Below the pieces are notes generated by a model, which worked only from the letters and a program-made list of their open reading frames with translations, was not told the origin of the DNA and did not search any database. The position numbers and the translations under genes were made by a program. A stretch of 63,431 nt of DNA, from NCBI GenBank assembly GCA_023665185.1, contig JAMPEL010000013.1:1-63431 (forward strand). The letters are read 5' to 3'. This document shows, one piece after another, positions 26,755 through 35,253 of this stretch; position 1 is the first letter of the stretch, and every line of letters starts with the position of its first letter. The stretch is from Roseburia sp. GTDB taxonomy: Bacteria > Bacteroidota > Bacteroidia > Bacteroidales > Bacteroidaceae.

Positions 26755-26956
26755 CATCGTCTTTATCTTATATATATAATCAGGCATAAGCCAAACAGTA
26801 TAATAACGGCAAGCACCACACTTTTATTATCTTCCATCAAATAAGTTTGCAACCAAATGGCGGCAAAGATTCAAGAAACAGTGTTCCATACTTCGATAAA
26901 TGTGTCCATACAGTTCACAAAATCCTTAAAATCGGTATTAATTCGTAAAATGATAG

Positions 26957-26964
26957 TATATTTG
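26957..26964 (+). promoter_or_regulatory. -7 element for the amidase gene
   Basis: TATATTTG, followed by C, 17 bp upstream of the amidase ATG. It implies a very short 5' leader. No convincing -33 TTTG at 19-25 bp. Confidence 0.55.
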
Positions 26965-26980
26965 CACAAATAAAATTTGT

Positions 26981-28201
26981 ATGCGAAGAATATCACGACT
27001 CATCATATCGTTTCTTGTGGTCACAGCCACATGCGTCAGCATATCGGCACAGAAGAACAAAGAGTTTGTCGTTGTGCTCGATGCCGGACACGGAGGAAAA
27101 GACCCGGGAGCAATAGGTTCGAACAAGAACAACAGGGAAAAGGATATAAATCTTGGCATCGTACTGGAAATAGGACGGCTGCTGAAGGCGAACTGCAACG
27201 ATGTGAAGGTGATGTACACCCGCTCCTCGGATGTGTTTGTGGAACTTGACAAACGCGCCAATATCGCCAACAAGGCAAAAGCAGATTTGTTCATTTCAGT
27301 ACATACCAACGCGCTCCCCAAAGGAGCAAGACAAGCCACTGGGGTACAATCGTACACACTCACATTGAGCACAGCTGGCACTAATCTTGAAGTGGAAAAA
27401 CGGGAGAATTCCGTCATACAGTTTGAGGAAAACGGCGCACAAAAATACAGTTTTGCAAATCCTAATTCGAGCGAGAGCGACATAATGTTCGAGCTGATGC
27501 AAGACCGTGACATGAAGGAGAGCGTGAATTTCGCGAAACTGACACAAAACGAGATGGTGAGAACCGGAGGAAGACGCGACATGGGTGTGCTCCAAGCCAA
27601 TCTTGCCGTATTAAGACTCACTTACATGCCAAGCGTCCTGCTTGAAGTGGGATACATATCCACCCCTGCGGAAGAAAGGTTTCTGCTGTCGAAATCGGGC
27701 CAGACAACGCTTGCCAAGTGCATCTATAATGCCATATCACGATACAAGGCGCAATACACAGGACAAATGTCTGCTCTGGAAAAAATCACTCTGGAGGAAA
27801 AAGAGCCGCCGACATCCCGTAACGAAGTGGCGCAACGGACTGTGTCACAAGACAAGAATATAACAACCGATGAGGCGACAAGCGGCACAACACAAGAGAA
27901 CACTGCGGACGCAGACAACGAACAGCCTGTGTTCAAAATACAAATACTGGCTTCTACAAGAAAGGTAATCGAAGGCAGCAGGGAGTTCAAAGGCTTGAAA
28001 ACCGAAGAGATTCACGAAGGGAAAATGTACAAATACACCTATGGCTCCACCACTAACTACAACGAAATCTTACAGACAAAGAAATCTATCGCATCCAAAT
28101 TTCCTGAAGCATTTATCATTGCGTTCAAAAACGGCAAACGAATAGAGACTTATAATGCCATTGCAGAATACAAGGCGAAGAAAAATGCGACAAAAAGATA
28201 A
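26981..28201 (+). CDS. N-acetylmuramoyl-L-alanine amidase (Amidase_3) with C-terminal SPOR-like region
   Basis: 406 residues, exported (signal MRRISRLIISFLVVTATCVSISAQ). Cleaves the amide between muramic acid and stem peptide. Zinc and catalytic motifs: FVVVLDAGHGGKDPGA (first His), NREKDINL (Glu), LFISVHTNA (second His), VLLEVGYISTPAEE (catalytic Glu). A low-complexity linker (about 280-320, EEKEPPTSRNE...NTADADNEQ) leads to a C-terminal module PVFKIQILASTRKVIEGSREFKGL...YKYTYGSTTNYNEILQTKKSI that reads as a SPOR-like peptidoglycan-binding domain, which would target it to the division site. Next to mlaD-like and dnaA genes in the same direction. Confidence 0.92.
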   Translation: MRRISRLIISFLVVTATCVSISAQKNKEFVVVLDAGHGGKDPGAIGSNKNNREKDINLGIVLEIGRLLKANCNDVKVMYTRSSDVFVELDKRANIANKAKADLFISVHTNALPKGARQATGVQSYTLTLSTAGTNLEVEKRENSVIQFEENGAQKYSFANPNSSESDIMFELMQDRDMKESVNFAKLTQNEMVRTGGRRDMGVLQANLAVLRLTYMPSVLLEVGYISTPAEERFLLSKSGQTTLAKCIYNAISRYKAQYTGQMSALEKITLEEKEPPTSRNEVAQRTVSQDKNITTDEATSGTTQENTADADNEQPVFKIQILASTRKVIEGSREFKGLKTEEIHEGKMYKYTYGSTTNYNEILQTKKSIASKFPEAFIIAFKNGKRIETYNAIAEYKAKKNATKR

Positions 28202-28277
28202 GAACAAAAGATTCCGAATATTGTTTTAATCATTACACATATATATAACAAGAACAACACCACAAAAAAAAGAGAAT

Positions 28278-29159
28278 ATGACTAAGGAAATTAAGATAGC
28301 TATTACCGCTATACTTGCTGTAGCAATCATCTATGTCGGGATTATATTCCTGAAAGGACTGAAGCTTTTCGGAAGTGATCACATCTATTATGTAGAAATG
28401 AAAGATGTCAGCGGACTGTCCATCTCAAGCGAGGTGCTGGCAAGTGGCATGAACATTGGCACAGTGAAAGGCATTGAGTATGACGCCGCCAAGCAGAATA
28501 TCACCGTGGCGATAGATGTCAGACCCGATTTCAGAATACCGGAAGGAAGCTGCGCCAACATATCCAAAGAAATGCTGGGAGGTGCCAAACTGAATATTCA
28601 ATTGGGTAAAAACACAGCCAAGAACATTGCCATCGGCGACACGATAGCCGGCAAACAGACTATAGATATCATGACCGCAGCTGCCGACATGGTGCCGCAG
28701 GTGCAGGCATTATTGCCGAAACTCGACTCAATCCTTACTTCTGTCAGCCAACTTACAAGCGACCCGGCACTGACCGCATCCATGAAGAACATGGAATACA
28801 TCACAAGCAATCTCAAAACAACGACAGACCGCCTGAACGGACTGCTTGCCTCGGATGTTCCGCAACTTGTAAGAAAAACAAACGCAATATGCGCTAATCT
28901 GGAGACCACCACCAACAACTTGAAAGAGGTGGACTTCAACGGAATGGCACAAAATGCCAACAAGACAATGGAAGGACTACAAATATTCACCAACCGCCTG
29001 AACAACGAAAACAGTACACTCGGCATGTTCCTGAATGACGCAAGCGTCTACAACCATCTCGATTCAACCATGATAAATGCATCTCTGCTTCTACAAGATT
29101 TGAGAGAACATCCGAAACGATACGTACATTTCTCTCTGTTCGGGAAAAAAGACAAATAA
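28278..29159 (+). CDS. MCE-domain protein (MlaD family)
   Basis: 293 residues with an N-terminal membrane anchor (IAITAILAVAIIYVGIIFLKGL, about residues 6-28) followed by one MCE domain (YYVEMKDVSGLSISSEVLASGMNIGTVKGIEY...GAKLNIQLGK, about 37-115) and a long predicted helical tail rich in LTS/NLKTTTDRLN heptads. MlaD proteins form hexameric rings that move phospholipids between the envelope membranes. The usual MlaE permease and MlaF ATPase genes are not adjacent, so its partners lie elsewhere. 76 bp downstream of the amidase gene, likely one transcript, closed by a hairpin at 29197. Confidence 0.9.
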   Translation: MTKEIKIAITAILAVAIIYVGIIFLKGLKLFGSDHIYYVEMKDVSGLSISSEVLASGMNIGTVKGIEYDAAKQNITVAIDVRPDFRIPEGSCANISKEMLGGAKLNIQLGKNTAKNIAIGDTIAGKQTIDIMTAAADMVPQVQALLPKLDSILTSVSQLTSDPALTASMKNMEYITSNLKTTTDRLNGLLASDVPQLVRKTNAICANLETTTNNLKEVDFNGMAQNANKTMEGLQIFTNRLNNENSTLGMFLNDASVYNHLDSTMINASLLLQDLREHPKRYVHFSLFGKKDK

Positions 29160-29196
29160 GAGGCTTTATTTAGACTTTATAAAAATAATGAATAAT

Positions 29197-29253
29197 TTCG
29201 GCTATCAGCTGTATGAGATTTATAATAATCAAAGAAACAGCAAGATAGCCGAA
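29197..29253 (+). terminator. Terminator after the MlaD-family gene
   Basis: TTCGGCTATC (29197-29206) pairs with GATAGCCGAA (29244-29253), and GCTGT/ACAGC extends the stem inside. TCTGTTTTG follows. Confidence 0.75.
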
Positions 29254-29261
29254 TCTGTTTT

Positions 29262-29501
29262 GTACAAGAGCACAAAACTTCCATCTAAGAGTAAAGCATT
29301 ATAAAGCACTAATTCACAACACATTTAATAAAAACGACAAAAACAAATAGCACAAAACACCTTTTTATATAATATATTGAAACAAAAGGAATTAAAAAGA
29401 GAAAATGAAAGCTTAAAAAACACAGTGTTTGGAAAATAAAAAAAATATGGTGAAATTTGCAGTGTAGGAATAAGAGTAGAATAGTAAAAACAGTAGAAAG
29501 G
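29262..29501. other. Very A-rich region upstream of dnaA
   Basis: About 240 bp of A-rich sequence with poly-A blocks directly before dnaA. It contains no gene and no TTATCCACA box. AAATTTGCAG near 29452 could be a degenerate -7 element. It could serve as a promoter leader or as an easily melted region; neither is demonstrated. Confidence 0.4.
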
Positions 29502-30896
29502 ATGGAAACCAAATCCCAAATGCTCTGGAAAAAGTGTCTGGAAATCATTCAAGACAACTTGACGAAGGAACAATACGAAATGTGGTTCACCAGTATGGAT
29601 CTGGTGTCCTATACAGACGGCAATCTGGTATTGAGCGTCCCAAGTCATTTTGTGTATGAATTTATAGAGGCACATTTTGTAGATCTTCTCGGAAAAACAT
29701 TAAAGCATGTTTTCGGAGGAAATGTACGTCTTAGCTACAGTATTCTCGAAGATAAAAAAACAGGTACAACTATAACGGTAGACTCAGGTCCGGAAAAAGC
29801 CACTCCTAACGGTCCTTCCCGCGAGAGAGCAAATACATCACCGACTCCGCTTACGGCTCCGGCTGTACAAGACCTTGACTCCCAATTGAAATTGAGTTAC
29901 AATTTTGACAATTACAAAGAAGGGGAAAGCAACCGTCTTGCACGCTCTGTAGGAGAGGCTATCGCCCAAAAGCCTGCGTGTACGTTCAACCCGTTTTTTG
30001 TATTCGGCCCGTCTGGAGTTGGCAAGACGCATCTTGTAAATGCCATTGGACTAAGAATCAAGGAGCTGCACCCGGAAATGAGAGTGCTTTATGTGTCGGC
30101 ACATCTGTTCATGGTGCAATGGACGGATGCGGTGCGTCATAACGTCCGCAATGACTTTATCGCTTTCTATCAGACAATAGATGTCCTCATCATTGATGAT
30201 ATACAAGAATTGTCGGGAAAGACCGACACTCAGAACACATTCTTCCACATATTCAATCATTTGCAACTGAACGGCAAGCAGATTATTCTTACTGCCGACC
30301 GCCCTCCAGTATCCATTGTCGGTTTGGAAGACCGATTGCTGACACGATTCAAATGGGGACTTCAAGCGGAAATAGAAAAGCCGACCACCTCTTTGAGATA
30401 TTCAATCCTCAGCGACAAGATACACAAGGAAGGACTGAGCATTCCTGAGAATATCATTACATACATTTCCGAGCATATAGACGAGAGTGTGCGTGACTTG
30501 GAAGGTATTGTAAACTCTCTTATGGCATATTCTGTGGTGTATAATTGTGACATCACCATGAAACTTGTCAACAAAATTCTGCCGAGGTTTGTTGAAATAG
30601 ATGACACCCCTCTGACAATCGAGACAATAAAGGCAAAGGTGTGCGAGCACTTCAATGTGACGGAGGAAGCGCTCTGTTCCCGCAGCCGCAAGCAGCCTAT
30701 CGTATATATACGCCAACTCGCCATATTCCTTTCAAGCAAATATACGGAAAAGTCTACTATACAGATTGGAAGATGCATTGGAGGCAGAAATCATGCGACA
30801 GTCATTCATTCTATCAACCATATACAGAATCTGATGGATGTGGACGAGAAGACCCGCAGGGACATTAATGAACTTGAAGGAAAAATCAGAAGATAA
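29502..30896 (+). CDS. dnaA: Chromosomal replication initiator DnaA
   Basis: 464 residues from the ATG at 29502 (METKSQMLWKKCLEIIQDNL), which matches other Bacteroidales DnaA starts; the 15-residue extension from 29457 is unlikely. Domain I (about 1-85) includes YEMWFTSMDLVSY. Domain II is a short Pro/Thr linker. Domain III, AAA+ (about 115-340), has Walker A FGPSGVGKTHL, Walker B VLIIDDIQEL and sensor I/arginine-finger region GLEDRLLTRFKWG. Domain IV (about 375-464) ends with the DNA-binding signature GGRNHATVIHSINHIQ. Complete and normal. Convergent with the nitroreductase gene across a bidirectional terminator. Confidence 0.99.
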   Translation: METKSQMLWKKCLEIIQDNLTKEQYEMWFTSMDLVSYTDGNLVLSVPSHFVYEFIEAHFVDLLGKTLKHVFGGNVRLSYSILEDKKTGTTITVDSGPEKATPNGPSRERANTSPTPLTAPAVQDLDSQLKLSYNFDNYKEGESNRLARSVGEAIAQKPACTFNPFFVFGPSGVGKTHLVNAIGLRIKELHPEMRVLYVSAHLFMVQWTDAVRHNVRNDFIAFYQTIDVLIIDDIQELSGKTDTQNTFFHIFNHLQLNGKQIILTADRPPVSIVGLEDRLLTRFKWGLQAEIEKPTTSLRYSILSDKIHKEGLSIPENIITYISEHIDESVRDLEGIVNSLMAYSVVYNCDITMKLVNKILPRFVEIDDTPLTIETIKAKVCEHFNVTEEALCSRSRKQPIVYIRQLAIFLSSKYTEKSTIQIGRCIGGRNHATVIHSINHIQNLMDVDEKTRRDINELEGKIRR

Positions 30897-30929
30897 AATA
30901 CTGACTGGCAAGCTGTTCAGAAGAAAAAC

Positions 30930-30980
30930 ATACAAGGCTGCAAGATTTGTTTATCATACAACAATCTTACAGCCTTGTAT
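30930..30980. terminator. Bidirectional terminator between dnaA and the nitroreductase gene
   Basis: ATACAAGGCTG (30930-30940) pairs with CAGCCTTGTAT (30970-30980), with CAAGATT/AATCTT pairing inside. TTTCAT follows on the plus side; a U-rich GUUUUUC follows on the minus side. Confidence 0.8.
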
Positions 30981-31011
30981 TTTCATATAAAAGCATCCTA
31001 TGCTACACCTC

Positions 31012-31749
31012 TTACATAAAGCCTTGATTCTTTAAAGCATCAAGAAGCGTGGCAGACATAGCCTCATTATCATTTTTCGTATATCTGCAATCTGTAAATA
31101 CTTGAGCCAGTGTCTCTTTACCATTAACCTCCACAAAATGTTTGTTTTCTTCAAGAGACTCTTTCAGCATGTATGCTTTGTCAATATCCTCAGCAGTGTA
31201 ATCCCGATACACATCCTCGTGTACCAATGTGCTTACAGGCAGACGATCCGGCTGCGCAGGCTCCTCATCGGGCCACCCCACAGTAATCGTGGCTATCGGG
31301 AATGTAAGCTTAGGCAACTTCAATACATCAATAATTCCCTGCGCATTGTATACTGTAGTGCCCAAATAGCATGTACCCAATCCGGCTTCTTCAGCCAATG
31401 TACAGAAATTCTGCGTGAAAAGAAGCGTATCTGACATAGCGCATATAAAAGAAAGGAAGTTGTCATAGCCAGGTTCTGCCTTACGCAATCTGCACCAATG
31501 CGTGAAACGGTTGAAATCCACACAAAAAGTCAATACCACTGGTGCATTTTTCACCATAGGCTGGTTAAAATGCCATGGAGACAATTCTTCCTTTATCTTC
31601 TCGTCACGGGTATTCACCACGCTATATAGCTGCATATTGCCCATTGTAGCAGCTCTTGACGCAGTCTTGAACAAAGTGTCCAACAAATCGGTCGGCACCT
31701 CATCATTTTTATACTTTCTAATCGTTCTTCTGTCCTTAATACTTGTCAT
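31012..31749 (-). CDS. Nitroreductase family protein (FMN, NAD(P)H-dependent)
   Basis: 245 residues from 31749 (MTSIKDRRTIRKYKNDEVP); the 12-residue upstream extension overlaps the promoter and is rejected. FMN-binding motifs: the SIKDRRTIRKY start, RAATMGNMQLYSVV, GLGTCYLGTTVYNAQGIIDVLKLP and TITVGWPDEEP. This is the NfrA/FRP-like branch, which reduces flavins or nitro compounds with NAD(P)H; the natural substrate is unknown. A consensus promoter precedes it. Convergent with dnaA and divergent from nrdJ. Confidence 0.9.
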   Translation of the reverse strand: MTSIKDRRTIRKYKNDEVPTDLLDTLFKTASRAATMGNMQLYSVVNTRDEKIKEELSPWHFNQPMVKNAPVVLTFCVDFNRFTHWCRLRKAEPGYDNFLSFICAMSDTLLFTQNFCTLAEEAGLGTCYLGTTVYNAQGIIDVLKLPKLTFPIATITVGWPDEEPAQPDRLPVSTLVHEDVYRDYTAEDIDKAYMLKESLEENKHFVEVNGKETLAQVFTDCRYTKNDNEAMSATLLDALKNQGFM

Positions 31750-31772
31750 AATTACAGTGTTTATTACATCGG

Positions 31773-31804
31773 CAAAGTTAAGCAAGTATCAGTTTTTTAG
31801 CAAA
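31773..31804 (-). promoter_or_regulatory. Bacteroidetes-type promoter for the nitroreductase gene
   Basis: Leftward TTTG (31801-31804), 20-nt spacer, TAACTTTG (31773-31780), 24 bp upstream of the chosen ATG. Confidence 0.8.
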
Positions 31805-31947
31805 TTAAAAGAGGAGAAGTTTATGTAAAGTTTTACTTTTTCGACAACTTTACAAATATGTTGATTTGTCAATACGCACATAATCAACGCAATAAGCACA
31901 TATAACAGAAAACTTATCAACAACAGACAAAGTTTGCAAAGCAAAAT

Positions 31948-31978
31948 TTTGCCATTTCACAAAACTCTCGTAGTTTTG
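31948..31978 (+). promoter_or_regulatory. Bacteroidetes-type promoter for nrdJ
   Basis: TTTG (31948-31951), 19-nt spacer, TAGTTTTG (31971-31978). It predicts a 5' leader of about 135 nt before nrdJ. A TTATCAACA sequence at 31914-31922 is one base from a DnaA box. Confidence 0.7.
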
Positions 31979-32065
31979 CAAACGTTTTCGTCCAACTACT
32001 GAAAATACTATTCACTATTTCTACATTCAACAACAGTTATTTGGACAAACAAAAATTCGTAAAAG

Positions 32066-32091
32066 GCAGTTGGCACTAATCCGCCAACTGC
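32066..32091 (+). promoter_or_regulatory. Leader hairpin upstream of nrdJ
   Basis: GCAGTTGGC (32066-32074) and GCCAACTGC (32083-32091) form a perfect 9-bp stem with an 8-nt loop in the predicted nrdJ leader, 31 bp before the start codon. No U-run follows, so it is not a classical terminator. The conserved blocks of a cobalamin riboswitch were not seen. Confidence 0.5.
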
Positions 32092-32122
32092 TTCTTAACA
32101 CTAAAATCCCAGATCAAGCATC

Positions 32123-34666
32123 ATGGACGACAAACAGATTTACACTTATGAGGAAGCATATCAGACTTCCTTAGAGTATTTTGAAGGCGATGAACTTGCA
32201 GCCAGAGTGTGGGTGAACAAGTATGCAATGAAAGATTCTTTTGGCAATATCTATGAGAAGTCGCCCAAAGACATGCATTGGAGACTTGCTAACGAAATAG
32301 CCCGTATCGAACAGAAATATGCCAATCCTATTTCCGCCCAAGAATTATTTAATCTGATGGACCACTTCCGCTACATAGTACCAGCAGGAAGCCCTATGAC
32401 AGGAATAGGCAACAATCATCAGGTGGCATCACTTTCAAACTGTTTTGTCATCGGACTTGACGGTTCAGCAGACTCTTATGGTGCAATCATACGAATTGAC
32501 GAGGAACAGGTTCAATTAATGAAGCGCAGAGGCGGTGTAGGTCATGACCTTTCGCATATTCGTCCAAAAGGCACTCCTGTAAAAAACTCAGCCCTTACTT
32601 CAACTGGATTGGTACCTTTCATGGAAAGATATTCCAATTCAACACGCGAGGTGGCACAAGACGGCAGACGCGGAGCATTAATGCTTTCCGTATCTATCAA
32701 ACATCCTGACTCAGAAGCTTTCATCGACGCAAAGATGACAGAAGGAAAAGTGACCGGAGCAAATGTGTCAGTACGTCTTGATGATGACTTTATGTATGCG
32801 GCAACAGAAGGCAAGATATATACACAGCAATTCCCTGTGGACAGCAACGAACCAACAAGCACTAAAGATGTGGATGCGAGCAAACTTTGGAAAAAAATCG
32901 TACACAATGCTTGGAAATCGGCAGAACCAGGAGTGCTGTTTTGGGATACTATCATACGCGAATCTGTGCCTGATTGCTACGCAGACTTAGGGTATAGAAC
33001 AATCTCTACCAACCCATGTGGAGAAATACCATTGTGCCCGTATGACTCATGCCGCCTTCTTGCTATCAACTTATATTCATACGTGGAGAATCCTTTCACA
33101 AAGGATGCAAGATTCGATTATGACAAGTTCCGCAAACATGTGCGTCTTGCACAACGAATAATGGATGACATTATAGACCTTGAGCTTGAAAAGATAAGAC
33201 TCATCATGCAAAAAATTGAGTCGGACCCGGAAAGCGAGGAGGTCAAGCAATCAGAAATGCACCTGTGGGAAAAGATATACGAAAAGAGCAGCAAAGGACG
33301 TCGTACCGGTGTCGGAATCACAGCCGAGGGAGATATGATTGCAGCTATGGGACTTTGCTATGGCACCCCGGAAGCCACATACTTCTCAACTGAAGTACAC
33401 AAGACAATAGCCGTGGAAGCTTATCGCTCATCTGTACAAATGGCAAAAGAACGTGGAGCATTTAATGTATATGATGCCGAGCGGGAAAAGAATAACCCTT
33501 TTATCAACCGTATCAAGAGCGTAGATCCGGAATTATATGAGGACATGAAAAAATACGGCAGAAGGAACATTGCATGTCTGACTATTGCCCCAACCGGTAC
33601 CACAAGCTTAATGACTCAAACCACATCGGGTATAGAGCCGGTATTCATGCCTGTATACAAAAGAAGAAGAAAGGTCAATCCTAATGACACGAATGTACAT
33701 GTGGACTTTACCGATGAGACAGGAGACTCATTTGAAGAGTATATCGTGTACCATCCTAAATTCCTCACATGGATGAAGATTAACGGAATAGACACCACAA
33801 AGAAATATACGCAAGAAGAAATTGACAGTATTGTGACACGATCTCCGTATTATAAAGCTACAGCTAACGATGTCAATTGGCTGGAAAAAGTAAAAATGCA
33901 AGGAGCAATACAGAAATGGGTGGACCACTCCATCAGTGTGACAATAAACTTGCCTAATGACGTTAGCGAGGAGCTTGTAAACAACCTTTATGTAGAAGCA
34001 TGGAAGTCGGGATGCAAAGGATGTACTGTATATCGTGACGGCTCACGTTCTGGAGTTCTTATATCAACTAAAAAGAAAGAGAAAAAAGAAGAAGAATGTG
34101 GCTGCAAGCCTCCGATTGTAACAGAAACAAGACCCAAAAGCCTTGAATGTGATGTGGTCAGATTCCAAAACAACAAGGAAAAATGGGTGGCATTTGTCGG
34201 ACTTCTCGATGGCTATCCCTATGAGATTTTTACGGGTGTACTCGATGATGAAGACGGAATAGCACTTCCAAAGACTGTGACCAAAGGACATATTATAAAG
34301 AATTTGGACGAATCGGGAAACAAACACTATGATTTCCAATTTGAAAACAGACGAGGATACAAGACAACGATTGAAGGACTGTCAGAGAAATTCAACAAAG
34401 AATACTGGAATTATGCAAAATTAATTTCGGGTGTGCTGCGCTATCGTATGCCACTGACAAATGCCATTAAACTGATCAGTTCGCTCCAGCTTGAGAATGA
34501 GAGCATCAACACATGGAAAAACGGTGTGGAGCGCGCACTGAAAAAATATGTGACGGACGGAACAGAGGCTAAGGGGCAAAAATGTCCTGTATGCGGACAT
34601 GAGGCATTAGTGTATCAAGAAGGATGCTTGATTTGCAAACATTGCGGAGCCTCACGGTGTGGATAA
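32123..34666 (+). CDS. nrdJ: Adenosylcobalamin-dependent (class II) ribonucleoside-diphosphate reductase
   Basis: 847 residues; reduces ribonucleotides to deoxyribonucleotides using a radical generated from B12 coenzyme, without oxygen. Key features: SLSNCFVIGLDGSADSYGAI (first redox Cys), the active-site segment ISTNPCGEIPLCPYDSCRLLAINL, KRRGGVGHDLSHIRPKG, IAPTGTTSLMTQTTSGIEPVF and the class II landmark GCKGCTVYRDGSRSGVL. The C-terminal Cys pairs CPVCGHEALVYQEGCLICKHCGASRCG form a zinc-ribbon/thiol tail. A charged KKKEKKEEECGC linker lies near residue 660. Placed next to dnaA, it supplies dNTPs. It has its own promoter and leader. Confidence 0.97.
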   Translation: MDDKQIYTYEEAYQTSLEYFEGDELAARVWVNKYAMKDSFGNIYEKSPKDMHWRLANEIARIEQKYANPISAQELFNLMDHFRYIVPAGSPMTGIGNNHQVASLSNCFVIGLDGSADSYGAIIRIDEEQVQLMKRRGGVGHDLSHIRPKGTPVKNSALTSTGLVPFMERYSNSTREVAQDGRRGALMLSVSIKHPDSEAFIDAKMTEGKVTGANVSVRLDDDFMYAATEGKIYTQQFPVDSNEPTSTKDVDASKLWKKIVHNAWKSAEPGVLFWDTIIRESVPDCYADLGYRTISTNPCGEIPLCPYDSCRLLAINLYSYVENPFTKDARFDYDKFRKHVRLAQRIMDDIIDLELEKIRLIMQKIESDPESEEVKQSEMHLWEKIYEKSSKGRRTGVGITAEGDMIAAMGLCYGTPEATYFSTEVHKTIAVEAYRSSVQMAKERGAFNVYDAEREKNNPFINRIKSVDPELYEDMKKYGRRNIACLTIAPTGTTSLMTQTTSGIEPVFMPVYKRRRKVNPNDTNVHVDFTDETGDSFEEYIVYHPKFLTWMKINGIDTTKKYTQEEIDSIVTRSPYYKATANDVNWLEKVKMQGAIQKWVDHSISVTINLPNDVSEELVNNLYVEAWKSGCKGCTVYRDGSRSGVLISTKKKEKKEEECGCKPPIVTETRPKSLECDVVRFQNNKEKWVAFVGLLDGYPYEIFTGVLDDEDGIALPKTVTKGHIIKNLDESGNKHYDFQFENRRGYKTTIEGLSEKFNKEYWNYAKLISGVLRYRMPLTNAIKLISSLQLENESINTWKNGVERALKKYVTDGTEAKGQKCPVCGHEALVYQEGCLICKHCGASRCG

Positions 34667-34683
34667 AAACTTTTTAGAAAAAC

Positions 34684-34727
34684 AAATTCAGTGTAAGTTG
34701 CAGCAAAACGGTACTTACACTGAATTT
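34684..34727 (+). terminator. Hairpin between nrdJ and folB
   Basis: Perfect 14-bp arms 34684-34697/34714-34727 (AAATTCAGTGTAAG), 17 bp after the nrdJ stop and 14 bp before the folB start, with a weak U-rich tail. It could terminate or attenuate between the two genes. Confidence 0.7.
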
Positions 34728-34740
34728 TATCATAGAAAAC

Positions 34741-35157
34741 ATGCAATCAATTATACTGAAGGAACTCAAATTTTATTCGTATCATGGTGTCTTACCGCAA
34801 GAAAGAAAAGTTGGGGCTTATTTTACCATAAACCTAAAAATAACAACAAAAATCACCGAAGCTATTTTTACAGACGAACTTGAAGACACAATAAACTATG
34901 CGGAAATATATGATACGATAAAAAAAGAAATGGCACATCCAGCAAAACTACTGGAACATGTGGCAGGAAAAATTGTGACCAGACTATTTGAGGATTTCCT
35001 GTCAATAGAGAGCATTGACTTCTATCTGTTCAAAGACAATCCACCGATAGGGGCAGATCACGGTAAAACAGGATTTGAACTGAATATTACCAGAAAAGAA
35101 TTTAAGGAATTAAGGAAAAAACTTGATTCGACAAATGTTTTCACATTATTCCAATAG
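34741..35157 (+). CDS. folB: Dihydroneopterin aldolase
   Basis: Folate pathway enzyme converting dihydroneopterin to hydroxymethyldihydropterin plus glycolaldehyde. 138 residues with the family's T-fold motifs: LKELKFYSYHGVLPQERKVGAYFTINL (catalytic Glu/substrate region), DELEDTINYAEIYDTIKKEM, LLEHVAGKI and FYLFKDNPPIGAD, which carries the catalytic Lys. The last 25 residues (FELNITRKEFKELRKKLDS...) extend slightly beyond minimal FolB. The ATG lies 74 bp after nrdJ, behind a hairpin. Confidence 0.93.
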   Translation: MQSIILKELKFYSYHGVLPQERKVGAYFTINLKITTKITEAIFTDELEDTINYAEIYDTIKKEMAHPAKLLEHVAGKIVTRLFEDFLSIESIDFYLFKDNPPIGADHGKTGFELNITRKEFKELRKKLDSTNVFTLFQ

Positions 35158-35207
35158 CATATTAATAAAAATATTTTATAGAGAACCATTTTTCTAATTA
35201 AAATCTT

Positions 35208-35215
35208 TAATTTTG
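35208..35215 (+). promoter_or_regulatory. Candidate -7 element for the MFS transporter gene
   Basis: TAATTTTG followed by C, 38 bp upstream of the ATG. The -33 region is T-rich but lacks TTTG. Confidence 0.5.
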
Positions 35216-35253
35216 CAGAAACTTATAACTAAACAATAAAACCTTAAATAATT

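Noticed and set aside
29262..29501. DnaA-box cluster upstream of dnaA
   Set aside because: No TTATCCACA or one-mismatch cluster is present in this A-rich stretch.
32000..32122. Cobalamin riboswitch in the nrdJ leader
   Set aside because: The conserved B12-box and core blocks were looked for and not seen.
34659..34883. 74-codon frame between nrdJ and folB
   Set aside because: Covers the terminator-like hairpin and overlaps both real genes in another frame; no domain.
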